Of a stretch of DNA of 64,000 nucleotides, positions 52,471 to 63,224 are shown piece by piece. The notes below the pieces were generated by a model. The model was not told the origin of the DNA. It was given only the letters and a program-made list of their open reading frames with translations, and searched no databases. Within the stretch, counting starts at the first letter, position 1. Each line of letters opens with the position of its first letter. The position numbers were made by a program, and so were the translations under genes. The stretch spans positions 62,001-126,000 of the forward strand of contig VXAZ01008121.1 in NCBI GenBank assembly GCA_013399875.1. The letters are read 5' to 3'. Source of the stretch: Gymnorhina tibicen. Taxonomy: Eukaryota; Chordata; Aves; Passeriformes; Artamidae.

Positions 52471-54789
52471 GTCTGAGAGCAAACGGTCTGGTCTGAGAAA
52501 CTGCTGAGGTTTTAGGTCAAGTTTCATGCATTTATTTAACACTGACAAGACTAGGAAGCCACGGTAAATAGGTTTTAAAGACTACAGTAGGGTTTAAATG
52601 TTCTGCACAGGTGTTTAAAGTAGCAGTTTGGGCTGAATAAACAAAGGAACTTTTGTTCCTTTGAGCTCTAATTCCTTATTTACAGCAAAGACTCCAAAAG
52701 CTGCAGGTATTAAAGCTCAAAGAACATGGGTTTCCCATTTCCCTTTGAAAAAGGTTATTTATTCACCTCTGTGTGCTCATATAATTTAGCCAGGCTGCAT
52801 CAACAAAGATTGGGGATAAATAATGTATTACACTTATCTGTCTATTAATGATTAATTTCCATTCAAAATAAAGAAATAAGTTATGTGTCATCAGTCTCAC
52901 ACTAATGTTTCAATTTAATTATAAATAATTCAATACTTATGTAAATCACACTTTTTTTTTGGAAAGCTTCCAGCAAGAAACAGTCAGAAGGCAAAACAAC
53001 AGCGTTTTCTGATTTCAAAAAGCCAAATATGATACATGTGCTTCCAGTGGACACACCTGTAAACTGTCCTGCTCCTTTGCTCCTCAGTTCAGTGACTGCA
53101 CAGAGATTTGTTGGATTGAAACAAAGGCATAACCCACTGTGATATACACTTCATGTGTACAGCAGCTGATTCCTCCCCCCCAAAAGCCAAGAAAATGACC
53201 AAGCTACACAAGCAAAGTGGATAATGTGATCTTCCCCTTACAGCCAGAAAACTGTATCAGGGAGCAAAATTAAAAGATTGTGCAGAAACCTGATGATAGA
53301 GTTAGAAACTGAATCCATGTTTCTTGAATCCTACAATAATATATATAATCCTCTAAAAGTGACAACTTTCTGTGCAACTGGGGGCAAAGATACATAGTAT
53401 TTTTTTTTAAATAGAAGTTTTAATAAATTATAACATACATACATATATAAAAATATAAACAGCACTTTATTTATGTGTCCTAGCATCCTTTTATATTATT
53501 TGCATAAGGACTGGAATCAGAGGAAAAAGGTAAATTGTAAAAACAGAAGATGGAACTGTGTCAAGTATACATAATTATGATGCCCTACTTCAGGCCATGA
53601 AAGCATTTTGGCAAACGTGAACAAATGGTTGTAAAAGTTGTGCCTATAGTGTTCAAATTAATTCTAAATAATAAAATGAAATCAATTAAAAAGGCATCTT
53701 GGGAGGTAGGGTATGATAGCCAAAACCACACAAGAACAACTCCAGCAATAGCTGAGTGGCTGCCAAGCCGTATGCCAGTGTGAAGTACAACAGAAATGTG
53801 TGAACAACAGATTTGGATAAAAAGGTAGGAAAAAAAGACACCTGTGATTATCATTCTAGCAAAAAGACAACAGCATAAGATATATGAAAACACCTTGTTT
53901 GGCCTCTTTCACTAAGTATAGAACACAGCTTTAATGATACTCACAGACTGTATAAAACCATGAAAGATTTCCTCTTCATTCAGAAAAAAAAAATTAGCAA
54001 GTTTTAGAGCTGAGAAATAAACAGGTACACTTTTACCATCTTGTTTTGGTAGCAAATCCTCTCCCTTTCACAGTGAACCAGCATGGATCTCTTTATGTCC
54101 CCACTGCAACTGGGACTAATAAAACACCCAACAGAAAGCACAAGAGAAATAAACTTCATTTAGAAATCAAGGAGAAACTACCATGAAGGGTTTGCTTTAC
54201 CCAAATTCTGTGGATTTAGCAGACTCCCGGCACATATCCCAACTTTGGAAGCTGTTGACTAGGAGAGACTTTTATCCCTCCAGAATCAACTTGGGGATTG
54301 ACTGGGGAATCAGATTGGGGAATCTTACTCTTTTTCCTGCTCTTATCTGCAAAGATCATCTGCTTTTGAATGCTTGACAAATAACATGATTTCTCCCTTT
54401 GAACTGTCACTGGCTAGAACCAAGTGGGAAATATATTTGAGCTACTGCTCATGGGAACAGTCTGGCTGTGGGTGGCATTAAGCCACTGGCCTCAGGAGAA
54501 AATCAAGCAGAGTTAAAATCGATACTGGTGTTCTAAGAGAATCTCTCTTGAGGATTTCAGCACTGTCTGCCAAGGCATGGGAACACGGCAACAACCCCAC
54601 TTGCTTCTGGGACTGCAAAACATTTTCACAGAGCTGGTGATGGCTCAGGAGCAGTCAGTAGTACAGCTCAGCACTTTCCTGCCTGCCAGACAGACTCACT
54701 GAATGGTGTCCGAGTGAGCTAGGCAGAAGCAAGGTCTAGCACAGCCTTGTGACAATGCATTAGCCATAGATACAAAAACTGGCCTGGAA
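52471..54789. other. Unannotated AT-rich DNA
   Basis: No gene or dispersed repeat was recognised. Long T and A runs lie near 52951 and 53401. The longest open frame is 102 codons (53585-53893, minus), without a known domain. The last few hundred bases are more GC-rich and may hold worn CR1 sequence upstream of the recognisable copy. Confidence 0.5.
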
Positions 54790-55627
54790 CCTTCTGATGA
54801 CACCAAGCTGAGGGGTGGGGTTGACACACCTGAAGGACGGGATGCCATCCAGAAGGACCTGACATGCTCCAGAAACAGGTCCATGGGAATCTCCTGAGGC
54901 TTAACAAGGTGCTGAACCTAGGGCAGGGCAGCCTTCAGTACCAACACAGACTGGGGGATGAACAGATCCAGAGCAGCCCTCCTGAGAAGGACTTGGGGGT
55001 GCTGGTGGGTGAGAGGCTGGACATGACCCGGCCGTGTGCCCTTGCAGCCCAGAAAGCCAAATGTGTCCTGGGCTGCATCCAAAGCAGCGTGGGCAGCAGG
55101 AGAGGGAGGGGATTCTGCCCCTCTGCTCTGCCCTGGTGAGACCCCACTTTCAGAGCTGCATCCAGCCCTGGGGTCCCCAGCACAGGAAGGACATGGACCT
55201 GTTGGAGCGAGTCCAGAGGAGGCCAAGATGATTAGAGGGATGGAGCACCTCTCCTATGAGGAAAGGCTGGGAGAATTGTTCAGCCTGGAAAAGAGAAGGC
55301 TTAGGGGTGACCCAAATGTGGTCCTTCAGTACCTGAAGGATACTTACAAGAAACATGAAGAGGGAGTTAATACAAGAGCATGTAGTGACAGGAAAAGGGG
55401 GAATGGCTTTAAACTGAAAGAGGGCAGGTTTAGATTAGATGTTAGGAAGAAATTCTTTACTCTGGGGGTGGTGAGACACTGAACAGGTTGCTCAGAGAAA
55501 CTGTGGCTGCTTCATCCCTGCAAGTGTTCAAGGCCAGGTTGGATAAGGCCTTGAGCAACCAAGTCTAGTGGAAGGTGTCCATCTCCATGGCAGGGGGCTG
55601 GAACGGGATGAAGACATTCTGTGATTT
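54790..55627 (+). pseudogene. CR1 retroposon, 5'-truncated, with reverse-transcriptase C-terminal part
   Basis: The longest younger CR1 copy in the window, about 840 bp. It starts within the reverse-transcriptase region (CTGATGACACCAAGCTGAGG). It runs through segments that translate as EKDLGVLVGERLDM and CALAAQKAKCVLGC, then one reading LSYEERLGELFSLEKRRLRG and ending near FRLDVRKKFFTLGVVRH. These are typical of the C-terminal end of the CR1 polyprotein. The pieces lie in different frames (one open to 55139, the next from 55036 to 55482), so it is inactive. The 3' region (GGAAGGTGTCCATCTCCATGGC) is followed by a shortened tail ATTCTGTGATT, because the usual segment just before the tail is deleted. 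It has no splice or promoter context of its own. Confidence 0.93.
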
Positions 55628-56972
55628 TATTGCAAGTGATAACAACCACCACACAAGCATTTGTCCATTTCAACCCCCAGTGGCTATTCATTTACACCAT
55701 TTGTGGGTAACAAGTAGTAGGGATTTGGTTATGACCATGAAACAGCTGGAATTTTTTCCTGTTACTTTGGTAGTACAGGCAATGGGAAACATCACAGAGC
55801 CTGCAATGTGAAAAAATGTCAAATGTGTGTTTATGGCTCTTTAACTATTGACATTAAAAACCATACCTAGGAACTGAAAAGGGGGAAGGCATCAGTACAA
55901 TGTAGTTCAATACTTCTGAAAAAATTTATTAATTTTTATAGAAGTTTGAGTTTAATTAAACACTTAAGTGAATTTCTTGCCATAATTTTGCAATTTCTTG
56001 CTTAGTTTCTCATGGCTTAAACATAAGACATATCTAAGATCCCCAGTTGAGTATGTGAAATGAAAACAGGGAAGAACTGAGGCAGTTGCTGGGCTGCCTA
56101 GGGCTAAATAACATCTGTGGAAAAGGTTCTTGCCATGTAAATCCCACCCATTTTATCTACTTATAATCGCCCATTCAAAGCTCTGCAAAAGTTATAGACT
56201 TCTTCTGCAAAGTTCACATATTACATTCGTAATGAATATCTCATTCTTCAAGCAGATCTGTTTGGAAGACAAGTTTTGCCACTCTACTAAAAATTTTGCC
56301 TGTATTGAATGAGTACACTTTTATATTGAGGAAATTGTTTTCCAGTATCTTGGTACTATTGATCTTGTTTCTGAATTAGTTGTTTAAAACATCCTTGATT
56401 TGTACTGAGTTTTGAGTACACATAGTCTTAGTTTTCTTTGATCCTTTGTCCCCAAGCACTTCATCTTCCATCTAGATCACGTTAGCAAATCCCACTATAC
56501 TCCCATAGCTAAAACTCTCTGCTCTTCACTTCCTGTGAACTCAGATAACTTCCCACTTTGCTCTCTGTGCATCCTCCCAGCCCTTCAGAGTAAAGGCCCA
56601 GATTCAACAGGACAGATGGTGAACATTCATACTTCAGCTTATCTTAGAGCCCTATAACTTGGACCATTTATGACACTGGTTTTGTTTTTTCTGAATAAAA
56701 ATACATGAGTTAGAGTCCTTTGAATCTAAGACTTAAAACTCAGTTTCTGTACTTTTTTGGCTACTGCTTTAGTTCCTGTGAAGTGCAGGAGAGAAGGGCT
56801 TTCAGAAACACTTCTCCCTTTTTTTTATTTACAGTTTGTAGGCTTAAATATCCTCGTCCTCTACAGTTGTGTATCCTCACCCAGGGAACCCAGATAAATC
56901 TAGTTTCCATTCATGGATTTTAGGCATTTAACATGAAAGTTTGAATTTCCTGTTTTCTTTCTATAGCATTTG
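55628..56972. other. Unannotated AT-rich DNA
   Basis: No gene-like frame or repeat was recognised between the CR1 copy and the left arm of the inverted repeat. Confidence 0.55.
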
Positions 56973-57186
56973 CTTAATCATGATGCTCCACTTAGCTGAA
57001 TCTTTTTCAAGAGCTGCTCCTAACTGTGACTTTGTTTTATACTATATAATGTTGATGATATATGAAAAAATAATTTTCCTATTAAATTTCACAACAAGAA
57101 TGATAATTGTTTTCCTTTTTGCTTTTCAGTACAGCAGAACAAGAGTTGTTATGAGGAACAAACATCATAATAATTATATCTCTGGA
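56973..57186 (+). repeat. Inverted repeat, left arm (intact copy)
   Basis: These 214 bp recur on the opposite strand at 59673-59809 plus 60693-60770 with about 92 percent identity by eye (some 95 percent over the first 78 bp). Similarity stops abruptly at both ends (CTTAATCAT at the left, TCTCTGGA at the right). The segment includes an acceptor-like TTTTGCTTTTCAG followed by a short open frame, also present in the other copy. It resembles no repeat family I know. It could be a local inverted duplication or two members of an unrecognised dispersed family. Confidence 0.85.
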
Positions 57187-59672
57187 CACTAGCTGTGAAC
57201 GTTAAATTCAGTATTAGGGAACATTGATCTTTTAGAGATTTTAATTGTTTCCAAATTCCCCACGAAAATGATCTTCAGGGGCTATTTCATATACTTTTTA
57301 TCCTGTCTTGAATGTTCTGGTACAGATCACAGCTCCCAGTATTGTGAATCCATACAAATATTCATCTTTGCTTCAGACAAAGGATTGGTGGCTCATGTGA
57401 AAAAATAAGGCTAATTAATAGCAACAGAAGTGCCACTAATTTACAGCAGGCCTATAAAAGGAAAAATAATCAGAAGCAGGTAAAAACACTTGCTCTAATC
57501 TGCACCTTCCTCTAAAAGCTTCCTGCCAGTACAGTGTCAGAAGTATGTATTCACTGTGACCCTGGGGAAATGCAGGAACCTCTGCTCCTGTGGCCCCAGT
57601 AGCTGTAAGGACACCTCAGAAAAATGAAGATGCAGCTGATTCAGGGACTGTTTCCGCACAGCCTGAAGCTTCACTGTGGCTGCTGCTGCCACACCATAGG
57701 TGTTCTGGGTATGCTGGGGGTGCTGAGGGTGTGATCCATCTGCAGCTGTTGGTGAAATCCTCAAAAACTTGCAGAAAAGCAGGCATCTCAAGAAATATCC
57801 AGTGGTTCAGAACCACTGGCATGTGACTGAGAAGGAGGGCTATTGCACAGCATTAAGCCCCCAAGTTGGAGGTTTTGTATCAATAGATCTCTCTCTTTCC
57901 ATACGAGGATGTATGATTTGTGCCCAGTATCATTCACCGCTGCTAATCGCACCAATTTTGTAAAAAACAGAAAAAAAATACAGGAGTAATACTATGTTCA
58001 AGCCTACATATGAAGAAGCCCTTTAGAACATATGAAGTTCCCTTTAGAGTGAATAGAAATCTTTCCCACCCCTATTTTTTTCAGCATTTGGAAGATTCTC
58101 TGGTTGATTTTTTAAATTTTTTTTTTTTCCCAGTATGTTCGCATTGTACAGCTCTGGTAACATTCACTGTCCTGTAAAGATAAAGCCAATTAAGCAGACT
58201 GTCTGCTGTCAGTCCTTCTCTTTTCCCCTCTCCCCCTTTCCTCCAGCATCTTCATTTCCCTGCCTTGCTGCCCACAAGCTGCAGGCTACCAGAGCCCATT
58301 TATTTCCAAATGTACTCAGCCCTGGCCCTTAGTTTCTCCCTAAAGTGTTTCCACTTATACCAGATTTAACATGTTTGACATCTCAAATCTTTGTTTTCAA
58401 CAGTTGCCATTGGCTGTCCCTGGAGGAGAGAGTGAGAAAGAATATCAAGGGCTGATCTAGTCCTTTAAAACAGTAGTAGGAGGTCCTTGGGTGCTGTAGG
58501 GCTGAAGGGGAATATAAGAACCCACACAGACTCAGCAAAGCACAGACACATTTTCAGCAGCAGCAGTAGTGTGCATTTCATTCTCCACATTCAAGACCAA
58601 GGAACTCAGTTTACTCTACACGAGCCACAGAGTGCTCATTGGTGGTAACGGGGTGACACACAAGAGTTTCTCAGAGAAGATTTGTGTTTTACTGAAACTA
58701 CCTTAAATATTTTGGAGCTGGTTAAAACTTTGGGGTAAACAGTGTACATTAAAAAACACTAATTGCATAATATAATTTAAAATACATTGTAATTTTAAAA
58801 TGGCCCAGTATTAGCATATTTAAATTATGCACTTTTATGAACTCTTGTAGATAATATGCATTTTAATTAGGAAATTTTTTCTGTAATGAAAGAGAAAATA
58901 CTTTTTAAAGGATGTAACTTTTTACTAATTTGTTTTCTTCATTCTGATTTCTCAGCTAAATAATGAACTATATTAGAAAAATTACTTTATTACATATTTG
59001 CCCAAGAGACCTGAATGGTTCAATAGGAACTGCTTGTTCTTTCAGAGAACAGCCAAGCCAAGCTAATTAAATTCCAGGCTAAACTAGCTCATTCAGTTCA
59101 ACTCCAGCTGAATTTCTTCTCAGAAGTTCATTATTTCTTCTGATTCATCAATAATTTCCCATAAATATAATTACTTAACTCAATGATGTGAGGCTGTTCT
59201 TTAAAATGTTGTGAAGAATATGAGTGCAGGTCCATCTGACAGATCCCACTATTAGACCTGGTCCAACCCAATTCCATGCTGATTGTGAGAAAAATCCTAG
59301 ATGGCATCTCATCAGTTGTCTCCATGATACAAGTGGGCAGAGAAGAGAAAAGCCTCTGGGAGCCTGACAGGAAACAAGCAATGACTCAAGGTCACCATTT
59401 AGCATGGATGCTCTTCCACTCCTTTTGATACCCTCCTGGGACATAATGATTTTTTTAATTCCTGAATGTCCTGGTCTCAAATGACAATCTTTCAGAATTA
59501 AGTTAAATACACAGAATATAATAGTTTAAGGAATTGTATACCAGGATGCAAACAGCTCCAAAATAGCTCTGCCTAAACTCTGAAATATTTCCATTCATGT
59601 CTGTGCTGGCTAAGTCCTGATTTCCAACTCCTGTAGCATCCTTTCCTTTCTCGTCCTCACACCAGAGATATA
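57187..59672. other. Spacer between the inverted-repeat arms
   Basis: About 2.5 kb without a recognised gene. Open frames of 78-101 codons occur near 57537-57826 and 59175-59480 with no known domain. A strong pyrimidine tract ending in CAG at 58131-58133 looks like a splice acceptor, but no good exon follows. The stretch 58690-59000 is almost pure A and T. Confidence 0.5.
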
Positions 59673-59809
59673 TCCAGAGATACAATTACTATGATGTTTG
59701 TTCCTCGTAACAACTCTTGATCCACTGTACTGAAAAACAAAAAGGAAAGCAATTATCATTCTTGTTGTGAAATTTCATAGGAAAATTATATTTGTCATAC
59801 ATCATCAAC
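59673..59809 (-). repeat. Inverted repeat, right arm, first part
   Basis: Reverse-complement match to 57050-57186. The match breaks after ATCATCAAC at 59809 and resumes at 60693, so this copy was interrupted by an 883-bp insertion. Confidence 0.85.
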
Positions 59810-59841
59810 AAGAAACGGTTTGATTGGTTGTACTGAACCGT
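59810..59841. other. 32-bp unexplained filler between repeat arm and LTR
   Basis: This piece is absent from the intact copy at 57 kb and lies outside the LTR as bounded by its terminal inverted repeats. It shares the words GGTTTGATTGGTTGTA and GTTGTATTGGTTTGG with the start of the LTR, so it could be a partial, worn duplicate of the LTR edge or sequence picked up at integration. Confidence 0.5.
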
Positions 59842-60245
59842 TGTATTGGTTTGGCACGGCCTGGTTTTGGGTAGCAGGGCCCGCAGAGACGGCTCCTGTG
59901 AGAAGCTGCTGGGAGCTTCCCACCATGTCCAGCAGAGCCAGTGGCTGATGGCTCTGAACATGGACATGCTGCTGGCCAGAACTGGGCCAGTGAGAGAGGC
60001 TGGTAACGCCTCTGTGATGACATATTTAGGAAGAAAATCAAAACAAAGTCAGGGGGTTTTTTGCTTCTAAGTCAGAGAAGAGGAGGAGGTGAGAATGTGT
60101 GAGGGAAACGACATGGCAGCACCAGGGTCAGTGGAGAAGGAGGGGGAGGAGGCGTCACAGCCCAGAGTCCCCTGCGGGCCGTGGTGCAGACCATGGTGAA
60201 GCAGCTGTGCCCCGGCAGCCCACGGGCCCACGGGGAATGCAGAGA

Positions 60246-60410
60246 NNNNNNNNNNNNNNNNNNNNNNNNNNNNNNNNNNNNNNNNNNNNNNNNNNNNNNN
60301 NNNNNNNNNNNNNNNNNNNNNNNNNNNNNNNNNNNNNNNNNNNNNNNNNNNNNNNNNNNNNNNNNNNNNNNNNNNNNNNNNNNNNNNNNNNNNNNNNNNN
60401 NNNNNNNNNN
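60246..60410. other. Assembly gap (165 N)
   Basis: Run of N inside the LTR, in the section where related LTRs carry GC-rich, near-tandem units. The real length may differ from 165. Confidence 0.99.
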
Positions 60411-60453
60411 GTGGGAAGGAGGGAGGGGCTGGGGGGGGGGTGGGGAGGGAAGG
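60411..60453 (+). repeat. G-rich tract with G-quadruplex potential
   Basis: Several runs of three or more G, including ten consecutive G at 60431-60440, directly beside the gap. It is part of the LTR. The first bases after a gap in such sequence are error-prone. Confidence 0.75.
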
Positions 60454-60692
60454 TGTTTTAAGGGCTTATTTTACTTCTCATTACCCTCCTCTGATTCTGT
60501 TAGTTATCAATTTCACTTAGCAACCAAGGTTGAGCCTGTTTTGCCCTTGAAATATTTCTCCCACTCTCCTCATCTCACCCATGAAGCCTCCGTTAACCCT
60601 TTTCCCTCTTTTCCCTCCTTTTGCCCAGCTGTGGCAGGGGAGCGAGCGACTCTCGTGGGTGCCTGGCTTTGGGCCAGTGTCAAACCACGACA

Positions 60693-60770
60693 ATTATATA
60701 GTACAAAACAAAGTCACAGTTAGGAGCAGCTCTTGAAAAAGGTTCAGCTAAGTGGAGCATTGTGATTAAG
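60693..60770 (-). repeat. Inverted repeat, right arm, second part
   Basis: Reverse-complement match (about 95 percent) to 56973-57050, directly abutting the end of the LTR. In the intact copy this part is continuous with the part now at 59673-59809. A frame of about 50 codons runs from here to 60845 on the plus strand, but its peptide was not recognised. Confidence 0.85.
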
Positions 60771-62215
60771 AACGCTCACAGTGTTAGCCAGAGGGAGTTC
60801 ATCCAGGAAGGATCCAGTTGGCTGAGAAGTCTGGGACTCCCCATAATACCATAACACAACCTCTTAGCACAGTGCAGCCAGTTGTGTTTAAGCCAATGTT
60901 TAAAGCTGTTCTGAACAAGGATTCTTAAATTTGCTGAGAAGTATTGCTAAGGGGCAAAATCATTCTCTGCCTTCAAACTAACTTACTAAAAGGCAAATTT
61001 ACAAAAGCACAACTGGGCTGAGGCAATGAAGCATCCATTCCTGCAAGCTCTCACTTCATACAGCAATACTCAAAATGGCGATGAACTTTAAAAAGATAAA
61101 AATAGTAAACTTAATGATCCAGGTGGCATCGGAGGTTTTGAGGAACAAGTATTATGAAAGGAACTTCAAGAACACTGCTCCTTGCTTTATGACTTCTGAT
61201 TTCTGAGCAATATAGTTGTAAACTTCTGCATCATTAGTGTGATATAAATATCTCTTCAGTTGACCTGTGAGATTATCTACTGTGAGGATATACGTCATTT
61301 AGCACAGCAGCTGCAAGTGTGAATGTTTTGCCCAGACTAAAGCAAAAACAAAACAAAACAACCCCAAAATGACACTTTGGATTTTGCCTTTACTTATTTT
61401 GCCTTTAAATTCAGGATCTGGCACAGTATTCTACATCAATGACAAAGCCCCAATTATCTTCTGTCATGAAGCATCAAAGTCCTAATTGTAGAAATTGTGT
61501 TAATAGGGTAGAAGAATCTCAGTGTATTGAGGTATGGGTTATACAAGGCAAGACATTTCTCTAAGTCTGATGCTGCAGAGCTTTTATCTTTTCAAAGTGT
61601 AAAATTTATAGTAACCACGTTAAGCAATTTCTGGTTAAAAAATTAACACTGTAGATGATTCATTGTGCTCTCAAGAGAGAAGTACAGCCCTCTGAGCAGG
61701 ACAACAGTAAAGATCTGTGTATGAAGACCTAATTTTTTAGACCATATTGTTGAGTCACCTGGAGTAGCATGGAGTCTCCATTAGATAGTTTTTATAGGTT
61801 TCACATTCTTATTATTACTTCATCCTGTTGGTTCAATTCATTTTTGTTCTCTCAAAACAGAAAATAAACTGTACAGTTCTTGCAGCATGATAAATGTTGC
61901 TTCTTAGGTCATAACCATGTCATTAGGGGAGGAGTGCATTATCTAATCTGAATATCTAAATATTTCTAGAGAAAATCTTTACTAATTCCTATAGTGTTTA
62001 AAATAAAGTTAGGAACCCTCTCTTTTTGTAATTAAAGTCAGATGAGATAAGAATTAATCCTTGTTTTATATACAGGCAGAAGGGAGAAATGAAACTGGAT
62101 AAAGTTACAGTTCAACATAAAACATTGCTTTTAAGCTATTTATTTTCCTAAAAGTTTTGTCCTCAAACATCTACTAGTGCATCCAGCTCTCAGGGAGTAA
62201 AAAGATATTGACATA
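60771..62215. other. Spacer between two inverted LTRs
   Basis: About 1.4 kb of AT-rich DNA without a recognised gene. A short CAAAA-type patch lies at about 61341-61375. No retroviral internal sequence is seen, so the two flanking LTRs are not the ends of one provirus (they are also in opposite orientation). Confidence 0.6.
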
Positions 62216-63224
62216 TGTGGTGGGTTGACCCTGGTTGGGTGGCACCAAAGCCACTCTATCACTGCCTACCTCATCTGGGCAGGGGAGAGAAAATATAACA
62301 AAAGGCTCATGGGTCAAGATAAGGGCAGGAAGAGATCCCCCACCAGTGACTGTCATGGGCAAACTGGACTCAACTTCAGAAAATTAAATTTATTACCAAT
62401 CAAATCAGAGTATGGTAATGAGGAATAAAATACAAATCCTAGAACAGCTTCTCCCCACCCCTCCCCTTTTCCTGGGTTCAGCTTCACTCCAATTCCTCTC
62501 CCTCCTGTCCCCTCGTCCCCCCCAGCAACACAGGGGACAGGAAATGGGGGCTGTGGTCAGTTCATTACAAGTCTGTGCCACTCCTTCCTTGTCAGGGGAG
62601 AACTTCTTACACTCTTCCACTGCCCTAATCTGATCTCTCCCTCAGGATGCAGTCCTTCAGGAACAGCCTGCTCCAGTGTGGGTCCTCCGTAGGGTCACAA
62701 GTCCTGCCAGCAAACCTGCTCCAGTGTGGGCTCCTCTCTCACTGAGGCCACAGGTCCTGCCAGGAGCCTGCTCCAGCAGAGGCTTCCCACAGAGTCACAG
62801 CCTCCTTCAGACATCCACCAGCTCAGGGGTGGGGTCCTCCATGGGCTGCAGGTGGATCTCTGCTCCCCCATGGTCCTCCCTGGGCTGCAGGGGCACAGCT
62901 GCCTCACCATGGGCTGCACCAGGGGCTGCTGATGGATCTCTGCTCCAGTGCCTGGAGCACCTCCTGCCTCTCCTTCTGCACTGATCTTGGGATCTGCAGG
63001 GTCTCTCCTTTTGCAGTTGCACAAGGAGGGTTTTTTCCCCCTCCTTAACTCTTTTATCCCCGAGGTGCTACCACCATCACTGATGGTCTCAGCCTTGGCC
63101 AGCAGTGGGTCCATCTTGGAGCCATCTGAATTGGCTTTATTGGACATGGGAAAGTTTCTGACAGATTCTCACAGAAGTCACCCATGTAGCCTACCCACCA
63201 CCAAACCCTTGCCGTGCAAACACA
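62216..63224 (-). mobile_element. Solo LTR of an endogenous retrovirus, about 1 kb, minus strand
   Basis: On the minus strand it starts TGTGTTTGCACGGCAAGG and ends GGGTCAACCCACCACA. The order of signals is correct for an LTR: a 5' part related to the LTR at 59842, a TATA box ATAAAAG (complement of 63051-63057), GC-rich near-tandem units, and AATAAA (complement of 62389-62394) followed by TTGAGTCCAGTTTGCCC. The flanks share only the trinucleotide ATA, so no convincing target-site duplication remains. No internal viral sequence adjoins it. Frames of up to 150 codons on the minus strand come from the GC-rich units and are not a known protein. Confidence 0.87.
62667..62815 (-). repeat. Three degenerate ~50-bp tandem units inside the LTR
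   Basis: Units begin with CCTGCTCCAG at 62667, 62715 and 62767 (spacing 48 and 52). Each continues through a variable middle to a segment like CACAGGTCCTGCCAG. A second pair of similar pieces (GGATCTCTGCTCC) lies at about 62854 and 62935. Such units are a feature of this LTR type. Confidence 0.8.

Larger units (their letters stand above)
59842..60692 (+). mobile_element. Solo LTR of an endogenous retrovirus, interrupted by an assembly gap
   Basis: Starts TGTATTGGTTTGGCAC and ends GTGTCAAACCACGACA; these termini are inverted repeats matching at 13 of 16 positions. The 5' part (CTCCTGTGAGAAGCTGCTGG, then CACCATGTCC) and the 3' part (TTCTCATTACCCTCCTCTGA, then GTTGAGCCTGTTTTGCCC) follow an LTR type very common in songbird genomes, and it is related to the LTR at 62216-63224. 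A TATA-like ATATTTAGG lies near 60022. The AATAAA expected near 60505 is mutated. No target-site duplication is visible. About 165 bases in the middle are undetermined, and the G-rich tract right after the gap (60411-60453) probably explains why. No viral coding sequence lies next to it. Confidence 0.82.

Noticed and set aside
57121..57192. Exon starting after TTTTGCTTTTCAG, present in both arms of the inverted repeat
   Set aside because: The frame ends after about 20 codons in one copy and diverges in the other at the repeat edge, so the acceptor-like tract is more simply part of the repeat.
58100..58332. Splice acceptor and exon after the long T-run ending at 58133
   Set aside because: The tract is strong, but the following frames either stop at once or run without a credible donor; the T-run is probably just simple sequence.
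59842..63224. A provirus bounded by two LTRs
   Set aside because: The LTRs are in opposite orientation, differ in sequence and length, and enclose no retroviral coding sequence.
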